From positions 1 to 49,612 of the forward strand of contig CAMNFR010000013.1 in NCBI GenBank assembly GCA_946537305.1: a DNA stretch of 49,612 nt, written 5' to 3'. Below the pieces are notes generated by a model. The model searched no databases and had not been told where the DNA came from. It saw nothing but the letters and a program-made list of their open reading frames with translations. This DNA comes from an uncultured Lachnospiraceae bacterium. Its GTDB lineage: Bacteria > Bacillota > Clostridia > Lachnospirales > Lachnospiraceae. Below are positions 33,353 through 42,225 of the stretch, in pieces (within the stretch, counting starts at the first letter, position 1; every line of letters begins with the position of its first letter). Position numbers and translations under genes: made by a program.

Positions 33353-33883
33353 TTAGAAATTCAGGCTGAGATTGGAAATATCCTGACTGCCCTCAATCAC
33401 TTCCGTGAAGTCTCCGGTCAGGCCGATGGACTGCGGCGAGACGATGAAAATATACTTGGAGATCTTCTGCAGATTTCCGTTGATGGAGAAACATGCGCCG
33501 GACGTAAAGTCAATAATACGCTGGGCAAGATCGACATGAACACCCTCCATATTGATGACAACAGCGCGTCCGCTCAGAAGAATATCACACACCTCGCGAG
33601 CATCCTCCAGCGCGGTAGGCTTCACCATACAGACCTCCGTGCCGCCGGTGTTCTTCATAGGAACCACATTGTCTCTTGTCAGACGACGGGGTGAAGAAGT
33701 CTTTGCCGGACGCTCGGGCTCCTGTCTGCGGGGCGCGGGCTCTTCTTCTCTTGTCTGACGACGGATACTGCGTCTGGGAGCCGGTTCAACCGCTCTTTCT
33801 TCCTCGTAATCATCCTCTTCGTACTCGTCGTCGTCATCATATAATTTCATGGAATTTAAAAAGCGATCTAAAAAACCTGCCAT
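33353..33883 (-). CDS. sepF: Cell division protein SepF
   Basis: SepF anchors FtsZ to the membrane and bundles it in Gram-positive bacteria. The 176-residue protein has the N-terminal membrane-targeting helix MAGFLDRFLNSMKLY, an acidic and then Arg/Pro-rich linker, and the C-terminal domain (TALEDAREVCDILLSGRAVV, FTSGACFSINGNLQKIS, IFIVSP). It heads the sepF-lspA-rluD unit from its own promoter. Confidence 0.95.
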   Translation of the reverse strand: MAGFLDRFLNSMKLYDDDDEYEEDDYEEERAVEPAPRRSIRRQTREEEPAPRRQEPERPAKTSSPRRLTRDNVVPMKNTGGTEVCMVKPTALEDAREVCDILLSGRAVVINMEGVHVDLAQRIIDFTSGACFSINGNLQKISKYIFIVSPQSIGLTGDFTEVIEGSQDISNLSLNF

Positions 33884-33933
33884 GGTAAATAACCTGCTTT
33901 CTTAGTAATTATGGAAAAATCCTTTACTGATTT

Positions 33934-33962
33934 ATTATCCTTGTTTTTTCCCCATCTGTCAA
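33934..33962 (-). promoter_or_regulatory. Promoter of sepF-lspA-rluD
   Basis: A consensus -35 TTGACA (33957-33962) and a -10 GATAAT (33934-33939) are 17 nt apart on the minus strand. This is one of the best sigma-A matches in the window. Confidence 0.85.
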
Positions 33963-34050
33963 CCATATATTACGAAAAAATGAAGAAAAAGCCCCACTTT
34001 CCCCATATATTGTATAGCAAAAGCGTAAAAAACCGGCTATCTGGGGGATA

Positions 34051-35472
34051 TCAATAAACAATCTCTCCGTCTTTTGCCTTGTTTCCATTCAGAAGAATAT
34101 GATCATAGATGGCAAGACCATATGATCTCCCTGCTTCTACAATGTAGTAATCTTCGTTTTCATCTAAGATTTCTACGGCACGGAATAAGGCGTATCCCTT
34201 ATTGACATTATAGACGCCTGTCAGCGTCGTCTCTCGCTCAATGGTGTAAGTAGCAGCCGAGTCTGTCGGAGCCGAACTACCCGGTGTCTCCGCTGGTTTC
34301 ATCAGGACGGTCCCTGCATCCAGGGCAGACTTATCCAGGTAGTAATAGTTTTCACTTTTCGCATAGATGGAGGGCGTTATAAATTCTGCAGTTCCCTCCG
34401 GCGTCTGACGGTAAAAGCCCAGGTCGGTATCGTTGCCGCCGTACGCAGCATAACCAATGGGGACCACATAAAAATCATGTGTGGTAATTGAGCTTTTAGG
34501 AATCTTCAGACCGGTAACATTCAGCGATGGAATGCGGGATTTTCGAATGGAGACGGTTGCGTAACGCTTGTCCGCCATCTGTATCATATAATCATTCAGT
34601 TCACATCGGCCCAGTATGGTATCATCCGCCGCGTGGATCAGAGAGAAGGAAGCCTTTACTTCAAGATTTACATCGTGCAGAAGCAGCGTTACGTTCTTCT
34701 GGTCCGCCAGCACCGCCTGATCCTCCGCAGAAAGCGGCAGATAAATGACCCATTTTTCGGAGGTGATGGTCTTAAACGCGGGAGAATTCTTCTCCGTCAG
34801 ACTTCCGGAGGAAATCAGATTTTTCTCGTATTTGCTGTCATCCAGATCAGCAGCGGTCAGTTTATCCTCTGTCAGCGTCTCTTTTCCATCCGTATAGTAT
34901 TCTACAACACCACTGTATTCGGCTTCCATACCGCGAAGGAAACTGGTATCAATACCCATCTGGGCGATTTCGTTCAGATTTTCTGTTCCCAGATAACCTA
35001 ACAGCTGATTGTTCAGGCTGTACTTAGTGTCATAGATGTCCGAAAAACGAGCGGACCTGTATCCAACACGATATGAGGTCAGTTTTTTCTTCAACGATGC
35101 CAGCTGATCGTTGCTCAGGGAACTATCTCCGGTGCCCCGGCCGCTGATGATCTGGGTATACTGCCCTTTTTCATCGAGAAGACAGACTGTATCTCCTACG
35201 GAGGCCCGTGTTCCCTCGCGAACATAAACGTTCACATAACCTGCATCCGGCGTGTTCTGTACGACTTCCTCCCGAAGGATCAGTCCGGTATACGTGGTGT
35301 CCTGAACAACATTGCTGATCGGGCCGACCTCATAGATCTGCAGATTTCCGCGGATCGCATAGGAGATGACATTTACCAGAATGTATACAAAGAAAACCAG
35401 AAACACCACCATGCCGATATTCATGGCAAAAGGCTGGTCAGTGCGGATGATATTATCCTTCTTTTCTCCCAT
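34051..35472 (-). CDS. HlyD-like membrane-anchored protein
   Basis: The 473-residue protein has a cytosolic start (MGEKKDNIIRTDQPFAMN), one membrane segment (about 18-40, IGMVVFLVFFVYILVNV) and a large extracellular part with a biotinyl-lipoyl-like GYVNVYVREGTRASVGDTVC near residues 78-97, the hallmark of HlyD/MFP adaptors. No ABC or RND partner is adjacent, so it is not a classical exporter operon. Similar proteins are found upstream of sepF in Lachnospiraceae, which may point to an envelope or division role; this is inference. AAAGGAG precedes the ATG. Confidence 0.82.
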   Translation of the reverse strand: MGEKKDNIIRTDQPFAMNIGMVVFLVFFVYILVNVISYAIRGNLQIYEVGPISNVVQDTTYTGLILREEVVQNTPDAGYVNVYVREGTRASVGDTVCLLDEKGQYTQIISGRGTGDSSLSNDQLASLKKKLTSYRVGYRSARFSDIYDTKYSLNNQLLGYLGTENLNEIAQMGIDTSFLRGMEAEYSGVVEYYTDGKETLTEDKLTAADLDDSKYEKNLISSGSLTEKNSPAFKTITSEKWVIYLPLSAEDQAVLADQKNVTLLLHDVNLEVKASFSLIHAADDTILGRCELNDYMIQMADKRYATVSIRKSRIPSLNVTGLKIPKSSITTHDFYVVPIGYAAYGGNDTDLGFYRQTPEGTAEFITPSIYAKSENYYYLDKSALDAGTVLMKPAETPGSSAPTDSAATYTIERETTLTGVYNVNKGYALFRAVEILDENEDYYIVEAGRSYGLAIYDHILLNGNKAKDGEIVY

Positions 35473-35501
35473 GCACGCTCCTTTCCATTAACGAACAAAA
35501 C

Positions 35502-35531
35502 AAAAGAGTTTCGAGTGTTCGAAACTCTTTT
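35502..35531. terminator. Bidirectional intrinsic terminator
   Basis: Perfect 13-bp arms AAAAGAGTTTCGA/TCGAAACTCTTTT enclose a 4-nt loop, so both strands carry A's before and T's after the stem. It lies 26 bp after the stop of the small P-loop gene and before the HlyD-like gene, for which I find no promoter downstream of it. Confidence 0.85.
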
Positions 35532-35557
35532 GAAAAGACTATGCAGCCACTAGATGA

Positions 35558-35977
35558 TCAGCATTCGATGATCGTCTTTTCCTGGCCGTTTGCGGGAAGC
35601 TCTTCCTTGTCGCGGGAGATGCTGAGAACAAACAGTACCTCATACTTTTCTCCCATACGGGCAAGATCATCAATGGCCTTCTCCAGGATATCATCCGTCA
35701 CATGGGCAATAGTCAAAAAGCTGTCAAGATACATCTCCTGAAGATCATGATCCTGAGAAATGATACCGCTCACAAATCCCAGAAAACCCTCATATGTATT
35801 AATAGGATACTGTGAAATATCGATCAGGCGTACACGGTTGTTCAGTTCGAACATATGCTTTGTATTCTTATCAACGTAAACAATCGTGCCGTGTGCTTCT
35901 TTGATAGAAGCATTTGCTTTTCCCAGCAGATGCTTTGTTTTGCCTTTTCCTTTATTGCCAGCGATGATCTGAACCAT
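35558..35977 (-). CDS. Small P-loop protein of unknown function
   Basis: The 139-residue protein begins MVQIIAGNKGKGKTKHLLGKA with a Walker A motif (GNKGKGKT) almost at the N-terminus and IVYVDKNTKHMFEL after it. A further segment reads EVLFVLSISRDKEELP. Comparable short proteins in Clostridia are often labelled PilT-like ATPases, but nothing else of type IV pili is here. I chose the ATG at 35977 (AAGGAGG site, own promoter just upstream); the frame runs on upstream to 36310 through rodA without support. Confidence 0.82.
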   Translation of the reverse strand: MVQIIAGNKGKGKTKHLLGKANASIKEAHGTIVYVDKNTKHMFELNNRVRLIDISQYPINTYEGFLGFVSGIISQDHDLQEMYLDSFLTIAHVTDDILEKAIDDLARMGEKYEVLFVLSISRDKEELPANGQEKTIIEC

Positions 35978-36011
35978 AAGATGTTCCCTCCTTAGGTTTA
36001 AACTTAAATTT

Positions 36012-36040
36012 ATTATAGTATATAATTCTGGAAAACACAA
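36012..36040 (-). promoter_or_regulatory. Promoter of the small P-loop gene
   Basis: TTGTGT (36035-36040), 17 nt, then TATAAT (36012-36017) on the minus strand, directly before the AAGGAGG site. Confidence 0.75.
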
Positions 36041-36066
36041 GTAAATAATCTGAAAATCTCTTTTCT

Positions 36067-37221
36067 CTACCAGTCTCGCTTTCGTTCGCCCCGCTGCAGG
36101 CAGACATTCATCACCATACCTATAGCTATAAAGAAGCTCAGCAATGAGCTTACGCCCGCAGAAAAGAACGGAAGCGGCAGACCCGTATTGGGCAGCAGTT
36201 TGATCGCAACACCGATATTTGTAAAAGACTGAAAGGCAAACATGGCGGCTACGCCAACACAGAGCAGACGTCCGCTCATGTCCTTCGCGTGCTGCGCGGA
36301 ACGAAGGCACAGCAAGACCACAAAGGCAAGAAGCGCTATAATAGCAATACAGCCCACAAAGCCTAGTTCCTCTCCCACCACAGCAAAAATAAAATCACTG
36401 TTCTCCTCAGAAAGGAAGTTGCCGTTTTTGACCGACTCAAAACTTGTGTTATTCAGACCTTTTCCGAACAGCTGCCCCGAGGCGATGGCCAATACGGAAT
36501 TGTCCTGCTGTACATTACCGCCGGTCGACTGGTACTGTTCGGGATAGATAAAGGACAGTACGCGGGAGATCTGATAAATATGCAGCTCGTTGATCAGGTA
36601 ATCCTGATTTTTCATAATGAATATGTAGCCGCCAATACAAAGCGGCACCAGAATCACGATAGCCGCAAAGATCCATTTATAGCTGAGCCGCGCAGAATAC
36701 AGAATCATCAAAAAGATGAACGTGACGACCAGCGTGGTGGAAAGATCCGGTTCAGCCAGGATCAGACCAGCGGTGATGGCATAGAACAGCAGTCCGCCGA
36801 AGACCACCAGCGGTTTGTTGATCCGCCGCTCGTTGACGCCGTAGAACCAGGCCATGAACATGATCAAAAAAATCTTGGCAAATTCGGAAGGCTGGATCTG
36901 TATACCAAGGTTCAGCCATCGTGTTGCACCGTGCGAAGAAACGCCGAAGGGCGTCAGCACAAGGAACAGCAACAGGTAATTGACCAACATGATCAGCGGC
37001 GAAAACTTCAAGACAAAATGATAGTCTGCAAAGGCAACTACCAGCATGACCGTAAATCCGACTGCCAGTCCCGTGATCTGTTTCCGAATGGTGGCATCGC
37101 GGTCCAGATCGTTCGCCATAGCAGAATTCAGGATCAACACACCGATAACGCAGAGTGCGATCACAGAAAGCACCAAATATATATTGAAGTTTTTTCGCTT
37201 ATATAAGGAAAAACGAAACAT
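36067..37221 (-). CDS. rodA: RodA-type SEDS peptidoglycan glycosyltransferase
   Basis: RodA polymerises lipid II into glycan strands for cell elongation together with PBP2. The 384-residue protein has about ten membrane segments and SEDS motifs: GVSSHGATRWLNLGIQIQPS, EFAKIFLIMFMAWFYG, AEPDLSTTLVVTFIF and late FSAGVSSLLSFFIAIGMVMN. The adjacent mrdA and mreCD separate it from the division paralogue FtsW and the sporulation paralogue SpoVE. I chose the ATG at 37221 (AAAGGAG site) over the GTG two codons upstream. Confidence 0.93.
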   Translation of the reverse strand: MFRFSLYKRKNFNIYLVLSVIALCVIGVLILNSAMANDLDRDATIRKQITGLAVGFTVMLVVAFADYHFVLKFSPLIMLVNYLLLFLVLTPFGVSSHGATRWLNLGIQIQPSEFAKIFLIMFMAWFYGVNERRINKPLVVFGGLLFYAITAGLILAEPDLSTTLVVTFIFLMILYSARLSYKWIFAAIVILVPLCIGGYIFIMKNQDYLINELHIYQISRVLSFIYPEQYQSTGGNVQQDNSVLAIASGQLFGKGLNNTSFESVKNGNFLSEENSDFIFAVVGEELGFVGCIAIIALLAFVVLLCLRSAQHAKDMSGRLLCVGVAAMFAFQSFTNIGVAIKLLPNTGLPLPFFSAGVSSLLSFFIAIGMVMNVCLQRGERKRDW

Positions 37222-37233
37222 TCGCACACTCCT

Positions 37234-40074
37234 TTAATCATCGGAGATGGAACCCTGATAGACATTCGCTCCGGATTCCAGGATCTCATCCAGTGTGACC
37301 TGTCCAAAAACATACTCCATGACCGCATTGGCCATCCGGCAGGTGTACGTGGAGGAGAAGCCGTTAGGAATGGTACAGGCAATGGCATACTGCGGATCCT
37401 CTACCGGTGCATACCCTACAAAGGTGGCGTGGTTGGGACGCAGTTTATTTTCTTCCGCTGTACCGGTCTTTCCGGCGATGGACAATTCGGGATCGAAGTC
37501 ATCCTCATGTTCATAGCGGACCACTCGCTCCATGCCGGTGTGAATGGCGCTCCAGGTAGAGTTAGAGATATCCACCTGGTTAATGACCTCCGTTTTATAT
37601 TCCTGGGTCGTTTTGCCGGTCGCATCTGTCACACGGTCCAGCAAGGTCAGATGATAGACCGTTCCGCTGGTGGCGATGGCGGCCGCATAACGAGCCAGCT
37701 GAATATTGGCATAGTTATGTGTACCCTGTCCGATGGCGGAAGGTACAGGTGCGGTATCGGACACCTTGGGTTCGGATTCCGTTACCTCTATGCCTGTCTT
37801 TTCATCCAGACCGACCATGGAGGCATATTTCTGGATCATACGCACGCCCTTGGATTCCACATAGTTCCCATCTCCGTCCAGGCTAAGCTCATATCCCACT
37901 TCGCTGAAAAAGCAGTTGCAGGACTTCTGGATGGCTGAGACCACATTCAATTCGCCATGTGTACCGGTACAGGCCAGATGCAGTCCGATCTCCTCAAAAA
38001 GACCTTCACAGTCGATTTCCCGGGAGGAATTGATGATTCCCTCCTCCATACCTGCCATGGTAGAGACCAGCTTAAAGGAGGAACCAGGCGCCGTCCGAGT
38101 CTGGGTGGCACTGCTGTACAGCGGATGCGAAAGATCCGTGGCCAGGCGATAATAATACGAAGGATCTGAGATGCGGCTGTTGTCATAGCCCGGATAGGAA
38201 ACCATGGCCAGCACCTCTCCGCTCTTGGCATCAATAATCGTTACCGCGCCGGAGCAGGGGTCTAATGCCAGCTGTGCCGGTGTGATCTGCAGACGCCGTA
38301 TCTTATCATAAACAAAGCGGAAAGCCGTAATGCCCTGCTGATCCGACAGCTCGCCATAGGCTGTTTCATCCATTTCCAGAATCCCCTGGTCATAGAGCGC
38401 CATGCAGATATCATTTCCCTGCATCTGGCCGCTTTCGATCAGTTGTTTATATATGGTCTTGGCAAACTCCTCATCAGAGCGGAGCAGTTCCACAGTCTTT
38501 CGTACCAGGGCTCGGAAAGTCTCTTCCTCCGTGGTATAGGCGCCGGAAAGCTCCAGCTTGGTAGTGTCGACCCAGGATTTTCCAAGGGCATAGCGAAGGA
38601 ACTCCGCCAGGCTCATGGTCTCATCGCTGTGATAGGCAATATAGGCCTCATCGGAGGTGTCAATACGTTCCGTGATCAGCAGACCGGAATTTTCCATGGA
38701 CTCATGCGCGTAGGTCATGTAGACCTGCATATCCTCGTCCAGCTCTTTATACGGACGGGGCGAATCTGCCATAAGTTCTGTTTCCATACGGCTGCTCACG
38801 GAATTCAGTTCTGTCATGAACTGCTGATAGATCCGTCCTTCAGCAGCACTGGCACCTTCGGCGCCAAAATGATTCATGTCCAGAACATTGTTATTTATCA
38901 GCTGAAAATAAACATCTCTCACACTGATCTTCCGCTCGGAGCTCTTCATGGTGGGAAGGATCGTGACCTCTCCCGGCTCCAGCTTATCCAAAAGGATGCC
39001 GGCCAGAAGCTGCTCGATCTGATGATAGATACCCACCTGGAGATCCGCGTCGATGGTCAGATAAACATCTCCGCCGGATTTCGGAAGGGTCTCGCTCTCA
39101 ATAGACTGCACGTGTCCTTCGTTATCCACATACATGACACGTTCGCCCTTAAGGCCCTGCAGGGAAGTTTCGTTATAGTTTTCTATGCCGATCTTACCGA
39201 TGACATCACCGTTGATATAGTCGCCGCCATTGTTATTCAGCTCTTCGATTTCTTCCGCTGAAGCCTTGCCGGTATAACCGATAATGTGTGAAAACGCTTC
39301 ATTTTCGGTATAGGCCCGCACATAGTCCTCTTCCACATCCACGCCCAACATCTGGGTAGAGTGTTCCAACACATCCTGCATGGTCTCCGTGCTGATATCC
39401 TGCGCGACCGTGGTGGCCACATATTTCTGATAACTGTTCAAAGACATAGCGTAGCGGATGTTGATGAGCTTTAGCGCGTCCGAGTCGGAAATATCATAGG
39501 TATCCCCCTCCCGGGAGGAATACATTCCAACACCGTAACGGTTTTTCATATAAAGAAATGCTTCTCTTGCGCTGGTATCGGCCGGTTTTTCTTCCGTAAA
39601 GTCATTGGTCGTCTGAAGGCCATACATATCCCTCAGAAAACGAAGACGGCTGTTCCCCTCCACAGTAAAATGAAAATTTCCCGCGGAGTCCATGACAAGA
39701 GGAACGTCCGACTGCATTTTTTCACCATGCTTGTTCAGGATCCCGATCAACTGCAGCAGCATGATGTTTTTTTCATATCCGTTCCGGTAATCACCCTCAT
39801 CTGTTACCGTGACTGTATAAACAAGTTTATTGTAGGCAAGAAGTGTGCCGTTCCTGTCATAAATGTTGCCGCGTGTACTTGGAAGGCTGATCACTTTCCT
39901 TGTCGTCTGGGTATACTTCTGCTGTGCCTCCTCACCCTCGATGATCTGAAGGCGGAACAGTCGTACTACCAGCACCATGAACATGGCCATGAATAGGATG
40001 GTAATAGGCAGCAGGCGCGATCTGGCCAGCTGCTTCAGGCGGTATGCCAGTATTTCCAGGATTTCTCTAAACAA
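37234..40074 (-). CDS. mrdA: Class B penicillin-binding protein 2, elongation transpeptidase
   Basis: PBP2 cross-links peptidoglycan during elongation with RodA. The protein has a cytosolic start, one membrane segment (LPITILFMAMFMVLVVRLF), the pedestal with STRGNIYDRNGTLLAYN, and the transpeptidase domain with SxxK in APGSSFKLVST, SxN in QKSCNCFFSE and KTG in IAGKTGTAEEN. At about 946 residues it is longer than the 600-700 of most PBP2, with an acidic helical insert at about residues 400-600. The start is uncertain: TTG at 40074 has GAGGAG upstream and overlaps the mreD stop; a GTG at 40104 has no clear site. Confidence 0.92.
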   Translation of the reverse strand: MFREILEILAYRLKQLARSRLLPITILFMAMFMVLVVRLFRLQIIEGEEAQQKYTQTTRKVISLPSTRGNIYDRNGTLLAYNKLVYTVTVTDEGDYRNGYEKNIMLLQLIGILNKHGEKMQSDVPLVMDSAGNFHFTVEGNSRLRFLRDMYGLQTTNDFTEEKPADTSAREAFLYMKNRYGVGMYSSREGDTYDISDSDALKLINIRYAMSLNSYQKYVATTVAQDISTETMQDVLEHSTQMLGVDVEEDYVRAYTENEAFSHIIGYTGKASAEEIEELNNNGGDYINGDVIGKIGIENYNETSLQGLKGERVMYVDNEGHVQSIESETLPKSGGDVYLTIDADLQVGIYHQIEQLLAGILLDKLEPGEVTILPTMKSSERKISVRDVYFQLINNNVLDMNHFGAEGASAAEGRIYQQFMTELNSVSSRMETELMADSPRPYKELDEDMQVYMTYAHESMENSGLLITERIDTSDEAYIAYHSDETMSLAEFLRYALGKSWVDTTKLELSGAYTTEEETFRALVRKTVELLRSDEEFAKTIYKQLIESGQMQGNDICMALYDQGILEMDETAYGELSDQQGITAFRFVYDKIRRLQITPAQLALDPCSGAVTIIDAKSGEVLAMVSYPGYDNSRISDPSYYYRLATDLSHPLYSSATQTRTAPGSSFKLVSTMAGMEEGIINSSREIDCEGLFEEIGLHLACTGTHGELNVVSAIQKSCNCFFSEVGYELSLDGDGNYVESKGVRMIQKYASMVGLDEKTGIEVTESEPKVSDTAPVPSAIGQGTHNYANIQLARYAAAIATSGTVYHLTLLDRVTDATGKTTQEYKTEVINQVDISNSTWSAIHTGMERVVRYEHEDDFDPELSIAGKTGTAEENKLRPNHATFVGYAPVEDPQYAIACTIPNGFSSTYTCRMANAVMEYVFGQVTLDEILESGANVYQGSISDD

Positions 40075-40585
40075 ATCTCTTCGCGCTCCTCTTTTCCAAA
40101 TCACCCAGCCGTTCGTTCAGCTTCAAAAAAAGCGGATAAAGAGCCAGGGTCAGCACTGCTGTGTAAACGATCTCCGGCAGAATGATCTGGGCAATGTACG
40201 CAGAAAGCTGCATGCGGCCATGCACCATAAATCCGAAGAAGTAAATATAGAGGTTGTACAAAAAGTCGCTCAATATGCAGAGCAGCAGCGGCATATTCAG
40301 AAATTCCACATAAAAGAGCTGGCCGATGGTACCGGTCACATAGCCGATACACAGATAGACCAGCGCGTAGTAGCCCAGAATCTCCCCGTAGCCCATATCC
40401 ATCAGAAGCCCGCAGAAAAAGCCCAGCAGCATGCCTTCTTTCTTTCCGCGGATAAAGCCGAAGGAAAAAGTAACGATCAGCAGAAGGTTGGGCGTGGCAT
40501 CGATCAGGGAAGATGTGGCAAACACATTATTCTGCAGCAGGAACGCCAGCAGAACGATCAACGTATAATACAGGAAACGCTTCAC
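40067..40585 (-). CDS. mreD: Rod-shape-determining membrane protein MreD
   Basis: MreD is the small polytopic partner of MreC in the elongasome. The 172-residue protein has about five or six membrane segments and a SFGFIRGKKEGMLLGFFCGL turn typical of the family. Its ATG overlaps the mreC stop by four bases and its end overlaps the mrdA start, so the whole set is translated together. Identification leans on topology and position because MreD is poorly conserved. Confidence 0.9.
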   Translation of the reverse strand: MKRFLYYTLIVLLAFLLQNNVFATSSLIDATPNLLLIVTFSFGFIRGKKEGMLLGFFCGLLMDMGYGEILGYYALVYLCIGYVTGTIGQLFYVEFLNMPLLLCILSDFLYNLYIYFFGFMVHGRMQLSAYIAQIILPEIVYTAVLTLALYPLFLKLNERLGDLEKRSAKRFV

Positions 40586-41439
40586 TCGTCCAGCCCTCCG
40601 CTTTCCTTAAGGGTCGTGATGATCAGTACCGTATCCAGATGGGAGAAATCTACCACAGGAACCAGATGGCCTGATTTTGTCAGATTATTGGCGTCTACTG
40701 CGAGGTCCTTGGCATATCCGATCAGAATTCCGGGAAGATACAGATCACTGGTATTCGCGGTGACGATCTTGTCATCATTTTCAATATCGTCATCCTTGGC
40801 GATCTTTCCGAGCGTCAGGAGACCCTGCTCATACAGGGTAAGATCTCCGGTCACGATGCAGGTGGCCTGAGAGGTCAGCCCCATGGCGCCTACATTTCGG
40901 TTGTCTCCGATGATCGTGCTGATAGTGGCAGTTGTATCTGTCACAGAGGTAACAATGCCCACCAGGCCGCCTTCCGCGATCACGTTCATATCTACCTGGA
41001 TCCCGTCCTTTGTGCCCTTATCGACCAGGAACGTCTTATACCAGTTGTCAGAGTTCTTGCCGATAATATGCGCGCCGACCACCGGATAATCCGGATACTG
41101 ATCCGACAGGCTTAAAAGATCTTTATAGGTTTCCAGTTCGCGCAGCTGAAGCTGATACCGGGTATTCTGTTCTGTCAGCTCTGCCAGCTGGTCCTTCAGC
41201 TGTTCATTTTCCTTTTCGACCTGATGAAGATGAATGACACGCTCCGTGCGGTCGAAAATTCCTCCGCCAACAAAATTAAACCCCTTCTGCAGCGGCATCA
41301 GGAGCGCATTAAAGCCGCCTCGAAAAATGTTATTCGAGGTCTGACTGAAGGATGTGATCAAAATTAAGCCCAGACAGATGCCCGCCAGCACGATAAAGAT
41401 GTGCTTTGGCTGCAGCTGAGGTGCGCGACGTTTTTTCAT
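40582..41439 (-). CDS. mreC: Rod-shape-determining protein MreC
   Basis: MreC links the elongation complex across the membrane and activates PBP2. The 285-residue protein has a basic start (MKKRRAPQLQPKH), one membrane segment (IFIVLAGICLGLILITSF), a coiled coil (RVIHLHQVEKENEQLKDQL and following) and the beta-barrel domain with VVGAHIIGKNSDNWYKTFLV and GLVGIVTSVTDTTATISTI. I chose the ATG at 41439 for its GGAG site. mreB, normally before mreC, is absent: the radC stop is 29 bp upstream. Confidence 0.95.
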   Translation of the reverse strand: MKKRRAPQLQPKHIFIVLAGICLGLILITSFSQTSNNIFRGGFNALLMPLQKGFNFVGGGIFDRTERVIHLHQVEKENEQLKDQLAELTEQNTRYQLQLRELETYKDLLSLSDQYPDYPVVGAHIIGKNSDNWYKTFLVDKGTKDGIQVDMNVIAEGGLVGIVTSVTDTTATISTIIGDNRNVGAMGLTSQATCIVTGDLTLYEQGLLTLGKIAKDDDIENDDKIVTANTSDLYLPGILIGYAKDLAVDANNLTKSGHLVPVVDFSHLDTVLIITTLKESGGLDE

Positions 41440-41468
41440 GTATGTATACTCCAGAAATCGGCAAATAA

Positions 41469-42167
41469 TCAGGTAATGAATCCGCACTCCCGGAAACTGA
41501 AAAAGGTCAGATCTCCGATAATGATGTGATCCATCAGAGGAACGGAAAGCAAGCGTCCCGCTTCCGAAAGGCGGTCGGTCAGAATGTAATCTTCTTCACT
41601 GGGGGTCGGATCTCCGCTGGGATGATTATGAATCAGCACCAGGAACACGGCGCCATGGCGAAGGGCAGCCACAAATATTTCCCTGGGCGAAGCCAGAGAA
41701 GCATTGACCGTCCCCCGCGTGATCTGTTCCCAGGCAATTAGCTGTCCTTTGTTCCCCAGAAAAACGGCACGTACTTCCTCCTGCGGAAGCACACGCATAT
41801 CTTCCATAAAATAGTTCGCAATGGTTTCAGGCTGGTCCAGACGGATCGACCCGCGTGCTTTGGTCCGCGCTATGCGAGCAGACAGCTCCCCAATGCACTG
41901 CAGCTGGATTGCCTTCACCTTCCCGATTCCGGGAAGGCACATTAATTCAGCGGTCCTGACATCCGGAAGCGAAGTCAGCCCGCCCCGTTCCTCCAACATC
42001 AACAGGATTCGCGTGGCAAGGTCACGCGAATTCATGCCGGGGGCACCGCTGCGCAGTATGACAGCCAAAAGTTCCGCGTCGCTGAGGACGCCGGGACCGG
42101 CCGCGAGGCATTTTTCATACGGGCGTTCAGATTCCGGAAGATCCGTCATTTTTAATGGTTCAGTCAC
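41469..42167 (-). CDS. radC: RadC family JAB/MPN+ protein
   Basis: The 232-residue protein has a helix-hairpin-helix region (LMCLPGIGKVKAIQLQ) and a C-terminal JAB/MPN+ domain with the metal motif HNHPSGDPTPSEED. Despite the name, a direct role in DNA repair is not proven. It sits before mreC as in most Bacillota. The start is GTG at 42167, with GGAGG upstream; an ATG six codons later is an alternative. The 58-bp gap before it includes a TATAAT, so a local promoter is possible. Confidence 0.95.
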   Translation of the reverse strand: MTEPLKMTDLPESERPYEKCLAAGPGVLSDAELLAVILRSGAPGMNSRDLATRILLMLEERGGLTSLPDVRTAELMCLPGIGKVKAIQLQCIGELSARIARTKARGSIRLDQPETIANYFMEDMRVLPQEEVRAVFLGNKGQLIAWEQITRGTVNASLASPREIFVAALRHGAVFLVLIHNHPSGDPTPSEEDYILTDRLSEAGRLLSVPLMDHIIIGDLTFFSFRECGFIT

Positions 42168-42225
42168 AGTTTACCTCCGTTTCTGCTCCCCCGAAGGCCC
42201 CCTGCGATGATTGGCATTCATTATA

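Noticed and set aside
35978..36310. A 250-residue version of the small P-loop protein
   Set aside because: The extra N-terminus overlaps rodA and the promoter at 36012-36040; the ATG at 35977 has a strong ribosome binding site.
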